Positions 1 through 9,300 are shown, numbered from the stretch's first letter. The stretch is 64,000 nt of DNA from Psychrobacter sp. Ps6 (GCF_022129235.1 NZ_JADQAI010000001.1:248001-312000); one strand, 5' to 3'. The notes: generated by a model from the letters alone, not told the origin. Numbers and translations are program-made.

Positions 1-48
1 GCTTGTTTAAGCTTTTACACATAAAATATGCAAATATAAGAAAACATC

Positions 49-951
49 ATGTCTCCTATCATTCATCGTCATATCTCGTCACTACGTGCAGCGCTTCAGC
101 CTTATCGTGGTCAGCAAAGCGACAGGCAGGATAGTCTGCAGCGTATTGCGTTAGTACCAACAATGGGTAATCTGCATGAGGGTCACCTAGAGCTGGTAAA
201 AATTGCTAAGCAGCATGCGGATATCGTCGTTGTTAGTATTTTTGTCAATCCTACTCAGTTCGGTGTGGGTGAAGATTTTGATAGTTATCCACGTACACTA
301 GACGAAGATGTGGCTAAGCTTGCCACTATTGGTGCAGATTATGTCTTTGCGCCAAGCGTTGATGCGATGTACCCAGTATTGCCACCACCGACTACCGTAT
401 TGGCCGGCGCTATTAGTAACCAATTATGTGGACAATCACGCCCTGGTCATTTTGACGGCGTTGGTATCGTTGTCTCTAAGCTTTTCAATATTATGCAACC
501 AGATGTGGCGATATTTGGCCAAAAAGACTATCAGCAGCTGGCTATTATTAAGCAGTTGGTGCGTGATTTGAGCTACCCAATTGAGATTGTTGGCGCCCCT
601 ATTATTCGTGCTGATGATGGACTAGCGCTCTCCTCGCGTAATCAATACTTAACCGAATCTGAGCGACAAGTTGCGCCTATACTGCATCGAGAGCTACAAG
701 ATTTGGCAGAGCAGTTGAAAGATGGTGGCATCAGCCAGCAAGCGTTTGAGTCATTACTAGCAGATAAGCGTACACGCATTAGTGAGGCAGGTTTCACGAT
801 TGATTATCTAGAAGTAAAAACGGAAGCGCTGGATTCTGTCGTAAGTGACTCTACAACCTTCAATATAGAAAATAAAAACATTGTTATTTTGGTTGCAGCA
901 TGGCTGGGACGCGCACGTCTATTGGATAACCAGTTAGTAGTGGTGGGGTAA
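49..951 (+). CDS. panC: Pantothenate synthetase
   Basis: Condenses D-pantoate with beta-alanine at the cost of ATP, the last step of cytosolic pantothenate synthesis for coenzyme A. The 300-residue product carries the family signatures in order: the nucleotide-binding MGNLHEGHL (HxGH) near residue 40, FVNPTQF, FGQKDYQQL, and LALSSRNQYL (the KMSKS-like SSRN element). Length is slightly above the usual 280-285 because of a short insertion after residue 20. panB, its usual partner, would lie just outside the left edge; the first 48 bases hold no recognisable gene. rapZ follows after a 50-base gap on the same strand. Confidence 0.97.
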   Translation: MSPIIHRHISSLRAALQPYRGQQSDRQDSLQRIALVPTMGNLHEGHLELVKIAKQHADIVVVSIFVNPTQFGVGEDFDSYPRTLDEDVAKLATIGADYVFAPSVDAMYPVLPPPTTVLAGAISNQLCGQSRPGHFDGVGIVVSKLFNIMQPDVAIFGQKDYQQLAIIKQLVRDLSYPIEIVGAPIIRADDGLALSSRNQYLTESERQVAPILHRELQDLAEQLKDGGISQQAFESLLADKRTRISEAGFTIDYLEVKTEALDSVVSDSTTFNIENKNIVILVAAWLGRARLLDNQLVVVG

Positions 952-1001
952 ACACTTTGGTACATAATGTATCGGATGCACTGAACTAGAATGGGTAGAT
1001 C

Positions 1002-1967
1002 ATGAATATGAATCAGGATCAAAGCGAGAATCAAGCTGCATCGACAACGCCAAAAATATCAGCGGACAAGCTCAGTATTCTAGTGGTATCAGGCCGTTCA
1101 GGATCAGGCAAAACATCAGTGTTAAATATCCTAGAAGATTTAGGATATTACTCTATTGATAATCTACCGTTGTCTTTATTGCCGAGCGCCGCCCACAAGC
1201 TGGTAAAAGAAAGCGGTATCCATCATATTGCCATAGGTGTTGATATACGGACGCCACGAGCTGATCTATCTAACTTTGCCGCCACCTATGCTTCTTTGAA
1301 AGAAACCTATGGGGCGCAGGCAGTACAAGTCCTATATGTGACGGCGCAAGAGAATACTCTGATAGCACGTTTCAATGCGACGCGCCGTGTTCACCCCTTG
1401 ATGTCTCAAGATGTTGATAGTGACAACGCAAAGCATATTGCATTTAATCTGCCTGCCGCGATTAAGAAAGAAATTGAATTATTGGAGCCAATTTCTGGTC
1501 ATGCCGATATCAAGATTGATACTACCAGTCTAAATATCCATCAGTTAAAAGACAGGTTACGCGAACATATTGGCATGGACAATCAGATTGTCATTAACCT
1601 GCTGTCATTTGGTTTTAAGCACGGTAGTCCCATTGATGCTGACTTTGTATTTGATGTCAGAATTTTGCCCAATCCACATTGGAAACCTGAGCTGCGTGCC
1701 TCAACAGGGCTCGATGCTGAAGTCAGCGCATTTTTCGCTGATTATCCCGAAGTGTTTGAAATGCTCAATGACATTGATAGGTTTTTGACACGTTGGCTAC
1801 CAGAGTTTTTGCACAATAACCGTCATACAGTGACGGTTGCGATTGGCTGTACTGGCGGTAAGCATCGTTCAGTATTTATCACCGATCATTTGCAGCGTCG
1901 CCTCACTGATACAATGCCAGAAGGTGTAAAGGTACTGGCAAAACATCGCGAAAAAAGTCATTGGTAG
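1002..1967 (+). CDS. rapZ: RNase adapter protein RapZ (P-loop nucleotide-binding)
   Basis: RapZ-family adapter; in enterobacteria it binds small RNAs and guides RNase E to GlmZ, controlling glucosamine-6-phosphate synthase. The protein of 321 residues has a Walker A element GRSGSGKT near residue 32, the conserved YYSIDNLP segment, the GFKHG motif in the middle and the C-terminal GCTGGKHRSV motif typical of the family. It is longer than E. coli RapZ (284) mainly through a hydrophilic N-terminal extension of about 25 residues. The usual rpoN-hpf-ptsN neighbours are absent here, so the target in this organism is not shown by context. darP follows. Confidence 0.93.
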   Translation: MNMNQDQSENQAASTTPKISADKLSILVVSGRSGSGKTSVLNILEDLGYYSIDNLPLSLLPSAAHKLVKESGIHHIAIGVDIRTPRADLSNFAATYASLKETYGAQAVQVLYVTAQENTLIARFNATRRVHPLMSQDVDSDNAKHIAFNLPAAIKKEIELLEPISGHADIKIDTTSLNIHQLKDRLREHIGMDNQIVINLLSFGFKHGSPIDADFVFDVRILPNPHWKPELRASTGLDAEVSAFFADYPEVFEMLNDIDRFLTRWLPEFLHNNRHTVTVAIGCTGGKHRSVFITDHLQRRLTDTMPEGVKVLAKHREKSHW

Positions 1968-2016
1968 TTATATTCAGCACTATTAATTTCATTACTTATT
2001 ATTTTGGAAAGCTTTT

Positions 2017-2529
2017 ATGATTGACTGGTCAGAACAAGATATGCGCGTCTCGCGCACAGAACTCAAAAAATCTCATGAGCGCTTGCAGCAACTGTCTATA
2101 CCGCTCGCTGGCCTATCAAAAAAACAGCTAAAAACGTTGCCAGCCAGTGATTATTTTATGGCGGAGCTCATGGCATTGGCCGATATTACCAGCGCCAATG
2201 CTCGTAACCGTCAGACCAAACGCGTCGGCAAGCTCATCAGTGAAGAAAATCGCCACGAGTTGGTCAAGGCATTGTTTGATGCATTTTTTCCTAAAGAGCA
2301 AGTGTCTAAAATTGAAAGTTGGTATGATCGCTTAAATATCAATGATGAGGGCACGCTCAAGCAATTTGTAAAACAATACAAAGCTTCTGAGCACAATAGC
2401 ATGTATCAATTACTACTATGGATTGAGTACGCCAAACATATGCAAGACGATGAGCTAATGGCAGAATCCAAAGCAGACTTGGCAAGCTATATTCGCGAAG
2501 TGGCGATCTTGTCGCAATTGAAAAAATAG
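2017..2529 (+). CDS. darP: Ribosome-associated protein DarP/YjgA (DUF615)
   Basis: Member of the DUF615/YjgA family, which associates with late 50S ribosomal subunits and helps assembly of the peptidyl transferase centre. The 170-residue, highly charged helical protein begins with the family-typical region containing VSRTELKKS, followed by a segment LPASDYFMAEL that matches the conserved core. An intrinsic terminator follows directly, shared with the convergent dsbA. The start at 2017 is the first ATG of the frame and is preceded by GGAAAG. Confidence 0.9.
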   Translation: MIDWSEQDMRVSRTELKKSHERLQQLSIPLAGLSKKQLKTLPASDYFMAELMALADITSANARNRQTKRVGKLISEENRHELVKALFDAFFPKEQVSKIESWYDRLNINDEGTLKQFVKQYKASEHNSMYQLLLWIEYAKHMQDDELMAESKADLASYIREVAILSQLKK

Positions 2530-2565
2530 ATATACGATAGTAATATCAATTAGATTTTAGAACGT

Positions 2566-2597
2566 AAAAAAGCCAATCAATGAATGATTGGCTTTTT
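2566..2597. terminator. Bidirectional intrinsic terminator between darP and dsbA
   Basis: Perfect inverted repeat GCCAATCA / TGATTGGC with a 5-base loop, flanked by six A on the left and five T on the right, so it can serve both convergent genes. Confidence 0.85.
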
Positions 2598-2657
2598 AGT
2601 CTGTCATATAGACATTATCGCACGTAAATGATGCTGTTCAAGCTAACGTGATTTAAG

Positions 2658-3278
2658 TTATTTCTTTTCAGCACGTACTTTATCGACTAGATATTCAACA
2701 ACTTTAGGCACTTTAGCATCTTCACCAGTTACCACGTATTTGCCTTGTACGACCACAGCTGGTACGCCAGAAAGCTGATAACGTTTGGCGCCTTCTTGTG
2801 AACGACCAATTTTTGTGCCAACAGCAAATGAGTTATATAGACTGTTGAACTTCTTTTCATTCACGCCTTTTGATGCGTACCATTTGCTCAATGACGATTG
2901 ATCAAACAGCTTTTTGCCATCTTTATGGATTGCGTCAAATAGTGCAGAATGGGTTTTGTCTTCGAACCCTAAGAGCTGAGCCGCATAAAAACCACGAGCG
3001 TTGGCTTCCCAAACAGGGTTAAGTGCCGCTGGCGTTTTGAAGAATACGACATCTTTGTCTTTAGTCTTTGCCCATTTTTCCATATGTGGATCAAGCACAT
3101 TACAGTGCGGGCAGCCATACCAGAAAAACTCACGAACAATGATAGCATCACCGCTGATGGTCTCTGGGTTGTCTATTACGCGATAATCTTTTCCAGCGAC
3201 ATAGTTCGCAGCTTGTGCGCCCATTGAGGCAAGTCCAATGGCCATCGCCAGACCAGTCAGTGTAATGACACGTTTCAT
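2658..3278 (-). CDS. dsbA: Periplasmic thiol:disulfide interchange protein DsbA
   Basis: Donates disulfide bonds to exported proteins in the periplasm and is re-oxidised by DsbB. The 206-residue precursor has a clear signal peptide (about residues 1-23, ending AQA-A), then a thioredoxin-like domain with the active site C56-P-H-C59 in the context FFWYGCPHC, and the cis-proline loop SGVPAVVV near residue 172. Length matches the family. Transcribed alone; its promoter lies in the long divergent gap towards ubiG. Confidence 0.96.
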   Translation of the reverse strand: MKRVITLTGLAMAIGLASMGAQAANYVAGKDYRVIDNPETISGDAIIVREFFWYGCPHCNVLDPHMEKWAKTKDKDVVFFKTPAALNPVWEANARGFYAAQLLGFEDKTHSALFDAIHKDGKKLFDQSSLSKWYASKGVNEKKFNSLYNSFAVGTKIGRSQEGAKRYQLSGVPAVVVQGKYVVTGEDAKVPKVVEYLVDKVRAEKK

Positions 3279-3804
3279 ACTTTATCCTTGAGGTGTAGGG
3301 ATTTAGAGTTCGTTAAAAGGTTAGGGTATTTATGGCATTTACAACATCGATATGTGAGATATACGATTTTCAGAGTGTCTGAACGATACAGCGTCAAGTA
3401 TAATCGAACAATATTGAAGTATCGACTATGATAGCGTAAAACGTGCACACTTGTGAATCGGATTCTTAACCGACAGTTATAAAGTTGTTAGCTATTATTT
3501 AAGGCGTATTGCTTGTCATTTCTGATAGTTAGCTCTTTTAAGCTTACGGCTCATCGCTATGCTTACTTTATGCTAATTATAAAGCACGCGAATAAGTATG
3601 TCTAAAGCAGCTATTCTCTATTATTTGCCATAAAATTGCAGGTAAGAAGCAGGTAAAAAGCAGGTAAGAAATGGACGTTTGCTAAGCCCATTCACAATCA
3701 GTGACGATGTACCTACGACAAATATACGGCGCTCATGCTAATATTAAGCACATAACCGTGCACTGTATACGATAACAACTATAATGACAATCAAGGAAAA
3801 TGCT
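3279..3804. other. Intergenic region dsbA/ubiG with three tandem 11-bp repeats
   Basis: About 525 bases between divergent genes. No ORF with a ribosome binding site was found. The region holds three consecutive copies of an 11-mer (GCAGGTAAGAA, with one substitution in the middle copy) at 3638-3670, and presumably the promoters of both flanking genes. Confidence 0.6.
3638..3670 (+). repeat. Three tandem copies of an 11-bp repeat
   Basis: Copies at 3638-3648, 3649-3659 and 3660-3670; first and third are identical, the second has A for G at position 9. It lies about 135 bases upstream of the ubiG start. Confidence 0.85.
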
Positions 3805-4647
3805 ATGAGCTCAGCTTTATCTTCTTCGCCATCTTTGAGCAATAAAATCAACGAAAATCTCGATAACACGGCGTCTGGCACTATAAACGTGGACCCCAGC
3901 GAAGTTGAAAAATTTAACAATTTGGCGAGCGAGTGGTGGAGCAATACAGGTGCATTTGCAACGTTACATGAGATCAATCCGCTACGTTTGAATTGGATAG
4001 AAGAGAACATCAAACGTGGCTATCAAAACGATACTCGCAGTAATGATGTGACTGATAAAACCGCTGAACAAGGGCTTACTGATAAAAAAGTGCTCGATGT
4101 AGGATGCGGTGGCGGAATATTGTCAGAGTCTATGGCACGTCGCGGTGCGGATGTGACAGGAATCGATTTGGGTACTGAAAACCTCAAGGCCGCTGCGCTG
4201 CACGCTGAGCAAAGCGGATTAGAAAGCACTTTACGCTATCAGCATATTCCAGTTGAAGAGCTAGCAAAAACGCATGCAGGTCAGTTCGATGTAGTGACCT
4301 GTATGGAGATGCTTGAGCACGTGCCTGATCCTAGCTCGATTGTACAGGCTTGTTATGAACTCTTAGCGCCTGGTGGCGTTTGTGTACTATCGACAATCAA
4401 CCGAAATCCTAAGTCGTACTTGTTTGCTATTGTTGGTGCAGAGTACGTGCTGCGATTGCTCGACCGCGGCACCCATGATTATGCCAAGTTTATTACTCCA
4501 GCTGAGCTAGACAAAATGGCCATCAATACAGGGTTTGTACGCCAAGATATCATCGGTTTGCATTATAATCCGCTGACTAAGCGCTATTGGCTCGCCCAAA
4601 ATGTTGATGTGAACTATATGATAGCTGTCCAAAAGCCATTGGTTTAA
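3805..4647 (+). CDS. ubiG: Ubiquinone biosynthesis O-methyltransferase UbiG
   Basis: SAM-dependent enzyme that carries out both O-methylations in ubiquinone synthesis. The protein of about 280 residues contains the class I methyltransferase motif [17 protein letters not shown], the UbiG-typical [13 protein letters not shown] near the N-terminus, and [13 protein letters not shown] (motif II). I chose the ATG at 3805 over the upstream in-frame ATG at 3784 because it is preceded by AAGGA at 7 bases. There is a low-complexity N-terminal leader of about 30 residues. It heads a ubiG-HAD phosphatase-SDR group that is conserved in pseudomonads. Confidence 0.95.
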   Translation: MSSALSSSPSLSNKINENLDNTASGTINVDPSEVEKFNNLASEWWSNTGAFATLHEINPLRLNWIEENIKRGYQNDTRSNDVTDKTAEQGLTDKKVLDVGCGGGILSESMARRGADVTGIDLGTENLKAAALHAEQSGLESTLRYQHIPVEELAKTHAGQFDVVTCMEMLEHVPDPSSIVQACYELLAPGGVCVLSTINRNPKSYLFAIVGAEYVLRLLDRGTHDYAKFITPAELDKMAINTGFVRQDIIGLHYNPLTKRYWLAQNVDVNYMIAVQKPLV

Positions 4648-4730
4648 CGCGGTAGATTTGACACTGTAGACGACTTTCTTTATCCATTGTAATTTTACTA
4701 AACACGTTATCAATTTCAAGAGCATTCACT

Positions 4731-5441
4731 ATGACCCAATTTGTAAAAGCTGTTTTATTTGACCTTGATGGGACGTTAATCGATACTGCTGCAGATTTTG
4801 TGCGTATCATTGGTAAAATGAGTCTCGAAAACGATTGGCAGGCGCCGCCTGAGGCAGAAATCCGCGAGCAAGTCTCTGCCGGCGCTTCAGCCATGGTGCA
4901 ATTAATGCTCAGGCATAACGACCAACTAGAAGTCAGTGAAGAGACATTGCTTGAGTTCCGCCAGCAGTTCTTAGATGACTATGAGGCAGATATCTGTGTC
5001 GACAGCTGCTTGTTTGAGGGGCTTGAAGCTGTGTTAGTTGATTTAGAGAGCAAAGGCGTACCTTGGGGTATCGTGACCAACAAGCCTCGCTATCTGGCAG
5101 AAAAACTACTAAATAAGATGCAATTAGACGAGCGCTGTGCCGTCTTGGTATGTCCTGATGATGTGTCACGCTCAAAACCAGATCCAGAGCCAATGTATAT
5201 GGCGCTAGAGAAACTGGGTATCCCTCGCGGTGCTGCTGGCTGTGTGCTCTATGTAGGCGATCATATACGCGATATCGAAGCGGGCAATGTAGCTGGCATG
5301 TCTACAATTTTGGCAGCTTACGGTTATATTCCACCTGAAGATCAAAAAACGCTAAAGAAATGGGGCGCAGATCATATTACTGACACCCCTGAGCAATTGA
5401 GCAAATTGCTGCTTTCTTCTGGCAAATTTGAGTATTTATAG
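4731..5441 (+). CDS. mupP: HAD-family phosphatase, probable N-acetylmuramic acid 6-phosphate phosphatase MupP
   Basis: The 236-residue protein has all HAD motifs: FDLDGTLIDT (nucleophile and acid/base Asp), TNKPR, the conserved Lys in SKPDP, and VGDHIRDIEAG. It resembles proteins usually annotated as phosphoglycolate phosphatase (Gph). However, the order ubiG - this gene - yciK-like dehydrogenase is the one seen in Pseudomonas for MupP, which dephosphorylates MurNAc 6-phosphate in the peptidoglycan recycling route that bypasses de novo synthesis. I infer MupP from this synteny. Sequence motifs alone do not separate the two activities. Confidence 0.75.
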   Translation: MTQFVKAVLFDLDGTLIDTAADFVRIIGKMSLENDWQAPPEAEIREQVSAGASAMVQLMLRHNDQLEVSEETLLEFRQQFLDDYEADICVDSCLFEGLEAVLVDLESKGVPWGIVTNKPRYLAEKLLNKMQLDERCAVLVCPDDVSRSKPDPEPMYMALEKLGIPRGAAGCVLYVGDHIRDIEAGNVAGMSTILAAYGYIPPEDQKTLKKWGADHITDTPEQLSKLLLSSGKFEYL

Positions 5442-5539
5442 ACTGAGTTCTGGGTAGTAAATGGTCAGTATGAATTATCTTGAGCTCATACTGATAAGCA
5501 TATATTTTAATGATTCAACGATAAGTAGTGAGCAATAGC

Positions 5540-6376
5540 ATGAGTGACAATATCAATCAGCCAGCTAATCAGACAAACAACCAAAAAAACGTTCAAAGTC
5601 TTACTCAACCTTTGACTCATGACGATATTCGCAACTTTGTGCCACCTACTCATTGTCTAGATGGAAAAACTATCTTAGTGACAGGTGCAGGGGATGGTAT
5701 TGGCCGTGTTGCAGCATTGACCTATGCTCGCTATGGCGCTACCGTTTTGTTACTAGGTCGTACCAGCAGCAAGCTCGAGTACGTCTATGACGAGATTGAG
5801 AGCCTTGGTGGTAAACAGCCTGCTATGTTGCCGATGAATCTAGAAGGGGCGACCTATGCTGAAATGCAGCAGCTAGAAAGACTGATTGATAAAGAAGTTG
5901 GTCAGCTGGATGGTATCTTGCATAACGCTGGTGTGCTTGGGCAATTGACGCCACTTGAGATGTATGACGTTGATACATTCGCTCAAGTCATGAAGGTCAA
6001 CTTTACAGCGACCTTTATGCTCACTCAAGCATTGCTACCACTGCTAAAAGATGCCGATCATGGCTCTATCGTTTTTACTTCTAGTACAGTTGGCACGCAT
6101 CCTCGCGCATTTTGGGGTGCTTATGCGCTATCAAAACAAGCAGTAGAGGGTATGAGTGATATCTTTACTCAAGAAACCCAAAATACCACGAATCTGCGTT
6201 TTAACTGTGTTAATCCAGGTGGTACACGTACTAATATGCGCGCCCATGCTTATCCAGGTGAAAACCCGATGAGCTTAAAAACACCTGAAGATATTATGGC
6301 CGGTTACGTCTGTCTGATGAGTGATGCAAGTATTGGCGTGCGCGGGCAGGTTGTTGAGTTACAGCCTAAAGATTAG
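5540..6376 (+). CDS. Short-chain dehydrogenase/reductase, YciK-like
   Basis: Classical SDR of about 278 residues: cofactor motif TGAGDGIGR, the NAG motif in HNAGVLG, the catalytic YxxxK as YALSKQA, and NPGGTRT after it. It belongs with the YciK group of oxidoreductases of unknown substrate. An alternative GTG start lies 12 bases upstream (5528); neither start has a strong ribosome binding site. The N-terminal 35 residues are rich in Asn and Gln and precede the family core. It is the third gene of the ubiG-mupP-yciK group, but no functional link is shown. Confidence 0.85.
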   Translation: MSDNINQPANQTNNQKNVQSLTQPLTHDDIRNFVPPTHCLDGKTILVTGAGDGIGRVAALTYARYGATVLLLGRTSSKLEYVYDEIESLGGKQPAMLPMNLEGATYAEMQQLERLIDKEVGQLDGILHNAGVLGQLTPLEMYDVDTFAQVMKVNFTATFMLTQALLPLLKDADHGSIVFTSSTVGTHPRAFWGAYALSKQAVEGMSDIFTQETQNTTNLRFNCVNPGGTRTNMRAHAYPGENPMSLKTPEDIMAGYVCLMSDASIGVRGQVVELQPKD

Positions 6377-6526
6377 CAGCGATATTTTTGCTTTAGGTTG
6401 TCATGTTTTATTTATGATATTGCGACGATTGTTAGGTTGCAATCAGTCGTATCTAGCCCCATCTATTTGTTATTAAAGAAATTATATACAGAATAATGAC
6501 TAATAAAAAACGAATAGGATAAAATT

Positions 6527-6793
6527 ATGGCAGGTGGCTGGTCAAGAGATGGTGCTGAGCACGAACAAATGGATGCGACGGTCAACGATGCTTTGGAGCG
6601 AGCAAGACGATCATTGCCAACAGGTGTGAGTGCAGAGTTTTGTGACGAATGCGGTAACCCTATTCCAGAAGCGCGGCGACTGGCAGTGCCTGGTATTCAG
6701 CATTGCGTCAGTTGTCAGACGGAGCTTGAACAAGAGGCAAAAGCGGCTGAGCTATTCAACCGTCGCGGTAGTAAAGACAGTCAGTTGCGCTAA
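6527..6793 (+). CDS. DksA/TraR-family C4 zinc-finger protein, YbiI-like
   Basis: Short 88-residue protein with a C-terminal zinc finger in which Cys39, Cys42, Cys60 and Cys63 form CxxC-x17-CxxC (context CDECGNPIPEARR and HCVSCQ). This is the finger of the DksA/TraR family, but the long coiled coil of DksA is missing, as in YbiI. Such proteins may bind RNA polymerase in the secondary channel; whether this one does is not known. Single gene with its own strong terminator. Confidence 0.9.
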   Translation: MAGGWSRDGAEHEQMDATVNDALERARRSLPTGVSAEFCDECGNPIPEARRLAVPGIQHCVSCQTELEQEAKAAELFNRRGSKDSQLR

Positions 6794-6806
6794 AAAGGAA
6801 GAAGAG

Positions 6807-6854
6807 AAAAGGGCGGGCATTGCTAGATAATATAGTAATGCCCGCCCTTTTTTT
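6807..6854. terminator. Strong intrinsic terminator
   Basis: GGGCGGGCATT pairs with AATGCCCGCCC, and the stem is extended by a further CTA/TAG. Seven T follow on the + strand and four A precede, so it probably serves the zinc-finger gene and the convergent GTPase gene. Confidence 0.9.
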
Positions 6855-6862
6855 GTCTATGA

Positions 6863-8101
6863 CTATACAACCATTGCCATCAGTTTGCGATCGCAATCCT
6901 CCCAATTTATAGAAGCTGCTGACGCCTTGGCATCATGCTCAGTTTCTGTAGCTGTATCGACCGCGACATCTAATTGCAAAATAATTTCTAATCGACTATC
7001 AGTCTGTGGGTCAATAGTTCTGGTGGTTAGACTACCAGGGTTAAAATTGATCTGCATCCAGCCATCAGAAGTATGCACCACGCCTTTGATGCGTTGCCAG
7101 TTTGGCAATGCTAACAACCAATCCTGTAAATCGTCAGCGTTTAGTATATAGTGTGCAGGTAGTCTCCATCCAGCCAATTGAAAATCCTGCTGCTCTTCAT
7201 GATAGCGATAGGGCAGATCACTATTAGCACTAGCCTGAGCTTCTGTCTCATCGGTAGATGAACTCGATGATGGCGCAGCTGCTAAAGAATTGGCTTGAGA
7301 CTGTAAACCAATCAGCGATTTTTGAGGGTGAGCGATACTGACTTTTCGTTGATTCGAAATGATAGAGCTGGGCTTCTTCAGCTGGTCGTTCAAAGTAGAC
7401 GAGTATGCATCTGCTATAAGTTTATTTGCTACAAACTTATCTGATGAATGGACATCTGATGAGTCTATTGTCTCAGATGCTGTTAGTCCTGATGCTGTCC
7501 AAATGATTTTTACGTGTGAATTTAGCTTGGCTATCCACTCCACCATCGATTGTTTTTCGCTAGTATTTAGTTGGGCGTAGCGATTAATTATCAGCACATC
7601 GGCATCACGAACATGCGCCTGAAAACCCTCATGGTCACGATATTTAGTCTGTTGCCACTGCTCGCCATTCAGTACGGTTATCACCGCATTCATCTTTAGG
7701 GCAGTTTGCCAATGCGGCGCACTGAGTTGTAGTATCAGCTCGCGTGGATGTGCCAATCCTGTAGGCTCAATTAATAGTCGCTGCGGGTGATGGTCACTAA
7801 GCAGACGACTGATCGCAATTTGTAAGGGCAGTTGACTGGTACAGCAAATACAACCGCCACTGACTTCTCGAATGGCGATATTCTTTTGCTCAAGATCATT
7901 ATCTTGAGAGCTTGCCAAGAGTGCACCATCAATACCGATACGGCCAAACTCATTGATTAAGAGAGCCCAGCGTTCGTTATTAGGTTTTGTGGCAAGTAGT
8001 TGATTGATGACGGTAGTTTTGCCAGCACCTAAAAACCCTGTCACTAACGTGCAGGGTATGTTTTGAAAAATAATAGGCTTTTTCACAAGTATGCTCATCA
8101 T
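6863..8101 (-). CDS. CobW/P47K-family metal-binding GTPase (COG0523)
   Basis: G3E GTPase of about 412 residues. Visible motifs are Walker A GFLGAGKT (residues 22-29), the metal-binding GGCICC (CxCC, residues 82-87), the EPTGLAHP segment and a guanine-specificity-like element around INRYAQLN. The C-terminal CobW_C domain is present (GWLRLPAH-like and VHTSDGWMQINF). Between the two domains is a hydrophilic Ser-rich insert of about 90 residues. Family members deliver or insert Zn, Co or Fe into target proteins. In-frame GTG at 8131 is an alternative start; neither is preceded by a good ribosome binding site. It lies directly downstream of ompR, probably co-transcribed. Confidence 0.88.
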   Translation of the reverse strand: MMSILVKKPIIFQNIPCTLVTGFLGAGKTTVINQLLATKPNNERWALLINEFGRIGIDGALLASSQDNDLEQKNIAIREVSGGCICCTSQLPLQIAISRLLSDHHPQRLLIEPTGLAHPRELILQLSAPHWQTALKMNAVITVLNGEQWQQTKYRDHEGFQAHVRDADVLIINRYAQLNTSEKQSMVEWIAKLNSHVKIIWTASGLTASETIDSSDVHSSDKFVANKLIADAYSSTLNDQLKKPSSIISNQRKVSIAHPQKSLIGLQSQANSLAAAPSSSSSTDETEAQASANSDLPYRYHEEQQDFQLAGWRLPAHYILNADDLQDWLLALPNWQRIKGVVHTSDGWMQINFNPGSLTTRTIDPQTDSRLEIILQLDVAVDTATETEHDAKASAASINWEDCDRKLMAMVV

Positions 8102-8165
8102 ATCGGCACGTGTTTGTGAGTAACCAAACACGGCCTATATTAAAAGAAATGCCATCAGTCAAAAG

Positions 8166-8924
8166 TTACTCACTCTTGACGGTTTCTACCTCAGCTTCAT
8201 CAGGAACGAACACATAGCCCACACCCCAAACCGTTTGAATATAACGGGCTTGTGAAGGGTTGTCTTCAATCAAGCGACGTAAGCGTGATACCTGTACATC
8301 GATAGAGCGCTCCATCGCACCCCACTCACGACCACGAGCAAGGTTCATCAACTTGTCACGTGTGAGCGGCTCACGTGGATGCTGAACTAAAGCTTTCAAT
8401 ACTGAAAATTCACCTGTCGTCAAAGTGACGACGTTGCCATCACGTTTGAGCGTGCGAGTCGATAGATCTAGTGTCCATGGACCAAATTCAACTACTTCTA
8501 ATTGGTGACTTGGCGCCCCTGGAAGCTCACGGTTTTGGCGACGTAGTACAGCTTTGATACGCGCCAATAGCTCTTTTGGGTTAAATGGTTTAGGCAGGTA
8601 ATCATCTGCACCCGCTTCCAACCCTGCGATACGGTCAGCATCGCCACCTTTAGCGGTCAGCATGATGATTGGAATATCCGCATTGTCTTCACGTAGGCGC
8701 TTGCAGATGCTGATACCGTCTTCGCCCGGTAGCATCAAATCTAACACAACCAAAGAGAAGAGCTCACGTTGCATGAGTTTGTCCATCTGACTGCCGTCAT
8801 GGGCAGTACGAACGACGAAACCATCGTCTTCTAGGAAGCGCTGTAGCAAAGAGCGCAGGCGAGCGTCGTCATCGACAACTAAAATACGCTGAGTCAAAGT
8901 ATCGGGGCTGTTGTTATCAGTCAT
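8166..8924 (-). CDS. ompR: Response regulator OmpR
   Basis: The 252-residue regulator has a receiver domain with acidic cluster DDD at 18-20, phospho-acceptor D62 in LVVLDLMLPGEDG, T90 and the conserved Lys in YLPKPF, followed by a winged-helix DNA-binding domain. The segments PREPLTRDKLMNLARGRE and SIDVQVSRLRRLIE are near identical to OmpR of enterics, so the assignment is specific rather than just OmpR-family. The cognate sensor EnvZ normally follows, but here the next gene is the CobW-type GTPase. Confidence 0.93.
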   Translation of the reverse strand: MTDNNSPDTLTQRILVVDDDARLRSLLQRFLEDDGFVVRTAHDGSQMDKLMQRELFSLVVLDLMLPGEDGISICKRLREDNADIPIIMLTAKGGDADRIAGLEAGADDYLPKPFNPKELLARIKAVLRRQNRELPGAPSHQLEVVEFGPWTLDLSTRTLKRDGNVVTLTTGEFSVLKALVQHPREPLTRDKLMNLARGREWGAMERSIDVQVSRLRRLIEDNPSQARYIQTVWGVGYVFVPDEAEVETVKSE

Positions 8925-9300
8925 ACAGGCATCCTCTTATAAAAATTATTGTTAGCAGAAATGACGAGTAAAAAGCGATGAGTAAAACACGGCCATTAAT
9001 TATCGTTATTTAATGATGGGTCAAAACAAGCACGTCATAAAATCAAAAACTATTGTTCAATATATCAGCACATCTCAATATTTGTGCTATTGATACTTTA
9101 GTGTATAAGATTGCATCGCGAATTGCATCACCCATGAGAATAAATGCTGTATGCGTTTGTTTAACAAGGCTACAGAACGTTTGATATAAAACGTTTTATG
9201 CCGCAAAACAGGCGATAATTAACGAAAAGATAAAAAGGATTTTTATTCATGCAGCTTTTGCTATAATGCAAAACTACATTTCTCAACGATTGATACGTAT
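8925..9300. other. Intergenic region between divergent ompR and tex
   Basis: About 375 A+T-rich bases without a credible ORF. It holds the probable tex promoter (extended -10 at 9259-9267) and must hold the ompR promoter. Confidence 0.6.
9259..9267 (+). promoter_or_regulatory. Extended -10 promoter element for tex
   Basis: TGCTATAAT: a perfect TATAAT at 9262-9267 with the upstream TG of an extended -10, 34 bases before the tex ATG. The -35 region is A/T-rich and weak. Confidence 0.6.
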
